A stretch of DNA of 8,853 nucleotides, from positions 1 through 8,853 of the forward strand of contig JAOZMR010000106.1 of NCBI GenBank assembly GCA_029934215.1. Direction: 5' to 3'. The DNA is from Pontiellaceae bacterium (GTDB taxonomy: Bacteria; Verrucomicrobiota; Kiritimatiellia; Kiritimatiellales; Tichowtungiaceae). Positions 6,838 to 8,853 of this stretch are shown one piece after another (position 1 is the first letter of the stretch; each line of letters starts with the position of its first letter). Position numbers and translations under genes: made by a program. The notes under the pieces were generated by a model. That model worked only from the letters and a program-made list of their open reading frames with translations, had not been told where the DNA came from and made no database searches.

Positions 6838-8223
6838 ATGCTGCATATCACAAAACCAGACGTTTCCTCCAAAGACGGAAAGCGAATCCTGTTCATCAAT
6901 CCGCCGATTGAAGAGCCGTATACTTTTGATCCGAAAACCACTGATGCGTATTTCGGGCGCGACTATCCCTATCCATTGCCCATCGGATTGATGCAGGTGG
7001 CAAACCATCTTTTGCTCGAAGGAAACGAGATCTACTTTCTCGATTGCTTTTCGACTCGCCCCAAGCAATATCCCTCCTCCACGAAGCGGATGACCGATTC
7101 CGAAGAACCGATTCTTGAGCAGACCGACTCGTTGCACGTTCGCTATTTTCATAAAGGACTGCGCTTTGAGGAGATTCGCCGTCTGCTCAAAACACTGCTT
7201 GTGGATAAGATTTTTGTGGGCTGCACCTTCACCTATCACAACGAACCCGCCCATCGTGTCATCGAAATCTGCAAAGAACTTTTCCCCGCTGTTCCAGTGA
7301 CGTTTGGGGGGATCTACCCAACGCTCGCCCCGGAAATGGCGGCCACCAGCCAGGCCGATCATATCTTCACGGGTGCCTATCCGAACCTGACCGATCGCTC
7401 TCTCAATTACGACCTGCTCGGCTGGGCGCCTTCGTTTATTTTGATCAAGGGGACGAGCGGCTGTCCTTTTGAATGCGCTTATTGCGCCGTCCACAAACTG
7501 GAAGGCCGAACCTTTTGTTTTCGACCGCCGGAAGATGTTTTTGAGGAGATCCGATCGAAACACGAAAAATATGGGATCACTCGTGTTGCCTTTTGGGACT
7601 CCAACATCCTCATGCGCTACGATGAGTATTTCGGACGAGTTCTCCACTTGATTCGGGAGGCAAAACTGCCGCTGACTTGCTCCGCACCGGAAGGCTTCGA
7701 TTATCGGCTGATGACCCCAGAAATCGCCCGCGACCTGAAAGCCGCTGGCTTCTCCACCATCGAGTTAGCACTCGAGAATAGCGACGACACCGTCGCCATT
7801 GAACAGCTCAACCGCGCCACCAATATGGTTCGCTTAAAAGAGGCAATCCAAGATCTGGTTGCGGCGGGATTTGTGCCACACCAAATCCACCTCTTCATCA
7901 TCGTCGGGCTTCCAGACCAAACTCTCGAAAACATCTTGCTCAACATTCGCTACGCATGGGCGCTTGGGTGCAACGCAACGCTCTTCCCGTTCACGCCAAT
8001 TCCCGGAACGAAAATGTATGAAGACCTCCGGTCGCGATTGGATGGAATCCCGTACAAGCAGTTGCACCCGACGCTTGACTCCTGTGTGGACGACCCCGCA
8101 TTACGAGAGGCGATTGGTGAGCTGAAAGGCTTGGATCAACTCAGCCGCAACGGACGTTTCCAGGGCGATCACTTCAAAGAGGTCATACACTCGCCGGCTC
8201 TGCGAGCAGCCTTGAGCGTGTAA
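6838..8223 (+). CDS. Cobalamin-binding-domain radical SAM enzyme of unknown substrate
   Basis: The 461-residue protein has an N-terminal Rossmann-like B12-binding domain at about 12-150, with ILFINPPIEEP, LPIGLMQVANHLL and VPVTFGGIYPT. A radical SAM core follows, with the 4Fe-4S motif C209-xxx-C213-xx-C216 in SGCPFECAYC. Later core elements are visible: the EGFDYRLMTPE strand, IELALEN, and the GLPDQT segment before TPIPGTKMY. This is the domain order of BchE-like and other class B or related B12 radical SAM enzymes, which do methyl transfers or ring and carbon-skeleton chemistry on anaerobic-type substrates. The lower-axial-ligand motif DxHxxG is absent, as in many members, so cobalamin, if bound, would be base-off without a protein histidine from that motif. 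There is no SPASM-like C-terminal cysteine cluster. It starts 26 bases after the upstream TPR gene, with no promoter or terminator between, so the two are probably co-transcribed and may work together. The substrate cannot be told from sequence. Confidence 0.92.
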   Translation: MLHITKPDVSSKDGKRILFINPPIEEPYTFDPKTTDAYFGRDYPYPLPIGLMQVANHLLLEGNEIYFLDCFSTRPKQYPSSTKRMTDSEEPILEQTDSLHVRYFHKGLRFEEIRRLLKTLLVDKIFVGCTFTYHNEPAHRVIEICKELFPAVPVTFGGIYPTLAPEMAATSQADHIFTGAYPNLTDRSLNYDLLGWAPSFILIKGTSGCPFECAYCAVHKLEGRTFCFRPPEDVFEEIRSKHEKYGITRVAFWDSNILMRYDEYFGRVLHLIREAKLPLTCSAPEGFDYRLMTPEIARDLKAAGFSTIELALENSDDTVAIEQLNRATNMVRLKEAIQDLVAAGFVPHQIHLFIIVGLPDQTLENILLNIRYAWALGCNATLFPFTPIPGTKMYEDLRSRLDGIPYKQLHPTLDSCVDDPALREAIGELKGLDQLSRNGRFQGDHFKEVIHSPALRAALSV

Positions 8224-8233
8224 AGTCGATGTT

Positions 8234-8248
8234 TTCCAAGGGTTGGAA
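8234..8248 (-). repeat. 15-base near-palindrome, exact copy (reverse orientation)
   Basis: Reads TTCCAAGGGTTGGAA, the exact reverse complement of the copies at 3606 and 8571. It starts 11 bases after the radical SAM stop codon and directly abuts the first 54-base direct repeat. It has no T-run on its 3' side. Confidence 0.9.
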
Positions 8249-8302
8249 CGGGCAGGGGCGGTTTACCCAGCGAATGAATGAAATTTACGAATGAATAGCC
8301 CT
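8249..8302 (+). repeat. direct repeat, copy 1 (54 bases)
   Basis: It starts with CGGGCAGG and continues from 8261 as a 42-base block with the core TTTACCCAGCGAATGAATGA. That block matches copy 2 (8677-8718) at 41 of 42 positions. The 5' part differs by small changes and one indel. Confidence 0.9.
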
Positions 8303-8355
8303 CTCTTCCTCCAAAGAACCCACCCCGCCTTCGGCACCCCTCCCTGGAGGGGATT

Positions 8356-8370
8356 TTCCAAGGGTTGGAA
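8356..8370 (-). repeat. 15-base near-palindrome, exact copy (left palindrome arm)
   Basis: Reads TTCCAAGGGTTGGAA. It is preceded by its own small hairpin, CCCCTCC-CT-GGAGGGG, at 8337-8352. Confidence 0.9.
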
Positions 8371-8428
8371 CACATCTCTCCCAATCGGTAATGCCCCATG
8401 GTTGAGAAGTTCTCTGACCCCCTCGGCT

Positions 8429-8527
8429 GTTCTCTCTAGCGTAGCGGGTGGTGAAAAAAGTGGTGAATCGGTGCGTGGAATCGGTGCAGAAGAATTTTCA
8501 CCACCCGCTATCGCTAAAGGAGAGAGC
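8429..8527. repeat. inner inverted repeat of the palindrome
   Basis: TAGCGGGTGGTGAAAA (8442-8457) is a perfect 16-base complement of TTTTCACCACCCGCTA (8495-8510). The arms extend outward imperfectly to 8429 and 8527 through CTCTCT/AGAGAG and TAGCG/CGCTA. The loop is about 37 bases and contains two GAATCGGTGC-like repeats. Confidence 0.85.
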
Positions 8528-8570
8528 ATTGCCGAGTGAGGATTTCCGATTTCCGATTAAAAAAAAAGGG

Positions 8571-8585
8571 TTCCAACCCTTGGAA
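8571..8585 (+). repeat. 15-base near-palindrome, exact copy (right palindrome arm)
   Basis: Reads TTCCAACCCTTGGAA and follows a run of nine A and three G residues. A partial half copy, GGGTTGGAA, follows at 8601-8609. Confidence 0.9.
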
Positions 8586-8658
8586 AACCCACTCCAGGGA
8601 GGGTTGGAACGTGCATTTTGTATTCCCAAAAAGGGAGCGTCAATGATGGGATAGTTCT

Positions 8659-8672
8659 TGAAGCGGGCAGGA
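8659..8672 (+). repeat. 14-base element, inverted mate at 8840-8853
   Basis: TGAAGCGGGCAGGA here matches the reverse complement of 8840-8853 (TGAAACGGGCAGGA) at 13 of 14 positions. The mate runs to the last base of the window, so the match may continue beyond it. Confidence 0.6.
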
Positions 8673-8718
8673 CCGGGTTTACCCAGCGAATGAATGAAAT
8701 TTACGAATGAACAGCCCT
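8664..8718 (+). repeat. direct repeat, copy 2 (55 bases)
   Basis: Same unit as 8249-8302: CGGGCAGG followed by the 42-base block (8677-8718), which has a single T-to-C difference. It lies 415 bases downstream of copy 1, so the two copies flank the large palindrome. Confidence 0.9.
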
Positions 8719-8853
8719 TCAGAAGGTCCCATTATTGCCGCTCCCTTTGGGTCGCTTCTTTTTGGGGAATACAAAAAGCACGTTCGGAATACCTCAGGTC
8801 TGCCGTCAATCATTCTGCAAAAACTCTTTTCCCTCCCATTCCTGCCCGTTTCA

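Larger units (their letters stand above)
8338..8603. repeat. imperfect palindrome of about 266 bp (fold-back structure)
   Basis: The outer arms 8338-8370 and 8571-8603 are inverted copies of each other at 31 of 33 positions, and each contains one near-palindrome. Inner arms are listed separately and are nested on nearly the same centre (about 8471-8476). The intermediate stretch also shows partial inverted matches, such as AATCGG and CTCGGC on both sides. As RNA or single-stranded DNA it could fold into one long branched hairpin. Confidence 0.85.
8611..8787. repeat. second inverted repeat, enclosing direct-repeat copy 2
   Basis: The left arm 8611-8651 (GTGCATTTTGTATTCCCAAA and on) is matched in reverse complement by the right arm in two blocks: 8727-8745 (TCCCATTATTGCCGCTCCC) and 8759 to about 8787 (TTTTTGGGGAATACAAAAAG and on). 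The right arm carries about 13 extra bases between the blocks (8746-8758). Only scattered mismatches occur within the blocks. Confidence 0.8.
8224..8853. other. gene-free, repeat-dense region to the window end
   Basis: No open frame here looks like a gene: all are short, lack ribosome binding sites and run through repeats on both strands. The region holds three exact near-palindromes, two copies of a 54-55-base direct repeat, an imperfect palindrome of about 266 bp and a second inverted repeat. I see no standard terminator for the radical SAM gene; the hairpins may serve that role. It could be a decayed non-autonomous mobile element or a cluster of interspersed repeats. Confidence 0.75.

Noticed and set aside
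6793..7647. Antisense open frame of 284 codons over the radical SAM gene
   Set aside because: No recognisable motif; the + strand carries a clear CxxxCxxC radical SAM gene with its own ribosome binding site, so this is a shadow.
8291..8654. Short open frames on both strands after the radical SAM gene
   Set aside because: They read through the repeats (e.g. FSKGW and FQPLE from the near-palindrome), lack ribosome binding sites and have no conserved protein features.
8249..8718. CRISPR array
   Set aside because: Only two copies of the direct repeat, 415 bases apart, with no regular spacers and no cas genes.

Overview
The window carries four protein-coding genes, all on the + strand, and ends in about 630 bases of non-coding DNA built from repeats. 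The likely source is a bacterium of the PVC group, in the Verrucomicrobiota/Kiritimatiellota range. This rests on a PEP-CTERM exported protein of a style common there, a TPR protein with an alkaline-phosphatase-like head and sulfotransferase-like tail, and a cobalamin-type radical SAM enzyme. It is inference from protein style; no rRNA or other marker gene is present.

Layout: (1) 1-188, a leader with one copy of a 15-base near-palindrome and a weak promoter candidate. (2) 189-3503, one 1104-residue polypeptide that joins 2-oxoacid dehydrogenase E1-alpha, E1-beta, a lipoyl domain and a complete FabH-like ketoacyl synthase III. The catalytic residues I checked are present in every module, but there is no E2 acyltransferase core and no E3. 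(3) 3504-3795, intergenic, with another copy of the near-palindrome. (4) 3796-4425, a PEP-CTERM exported protein followed by a strong intrinsic terminator. (5) 4496-6811 and 6838-8223, a probable two-gene operon. Its first gene is a phosphodiesterase-like/TPR/sulfotransferase-like protein whose expected catalytic residues appear lost in both enzyme domains. Its second gene is a B12-binding-type radical SAM enzyme. (6) 8224-8853, no credible gene but a dense set of direct and inverted repeats, including an imperfect palindrome of about 266 bp.

The most interesting biology is the four-module fusion. It physically links decarboxylation of a 2-oxoacid, lipoyl capture of the acyl group and a chain-starting Claisen condensation. 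This suggests a self-contained starter-unit machine for an unusual fatty acid or polyketide, possibly without a free acyl-CoA intermediate. Second is the near-palindrome TTCCAA-NNN-TTGGAA: five clear intergenic copies and three intragenic copies that sit in all three codon phases of a single gene, so the motif is conserved as DNA rather than as peptide. Third is the apparent pseudoenzyme paired with a radical SAM protein.
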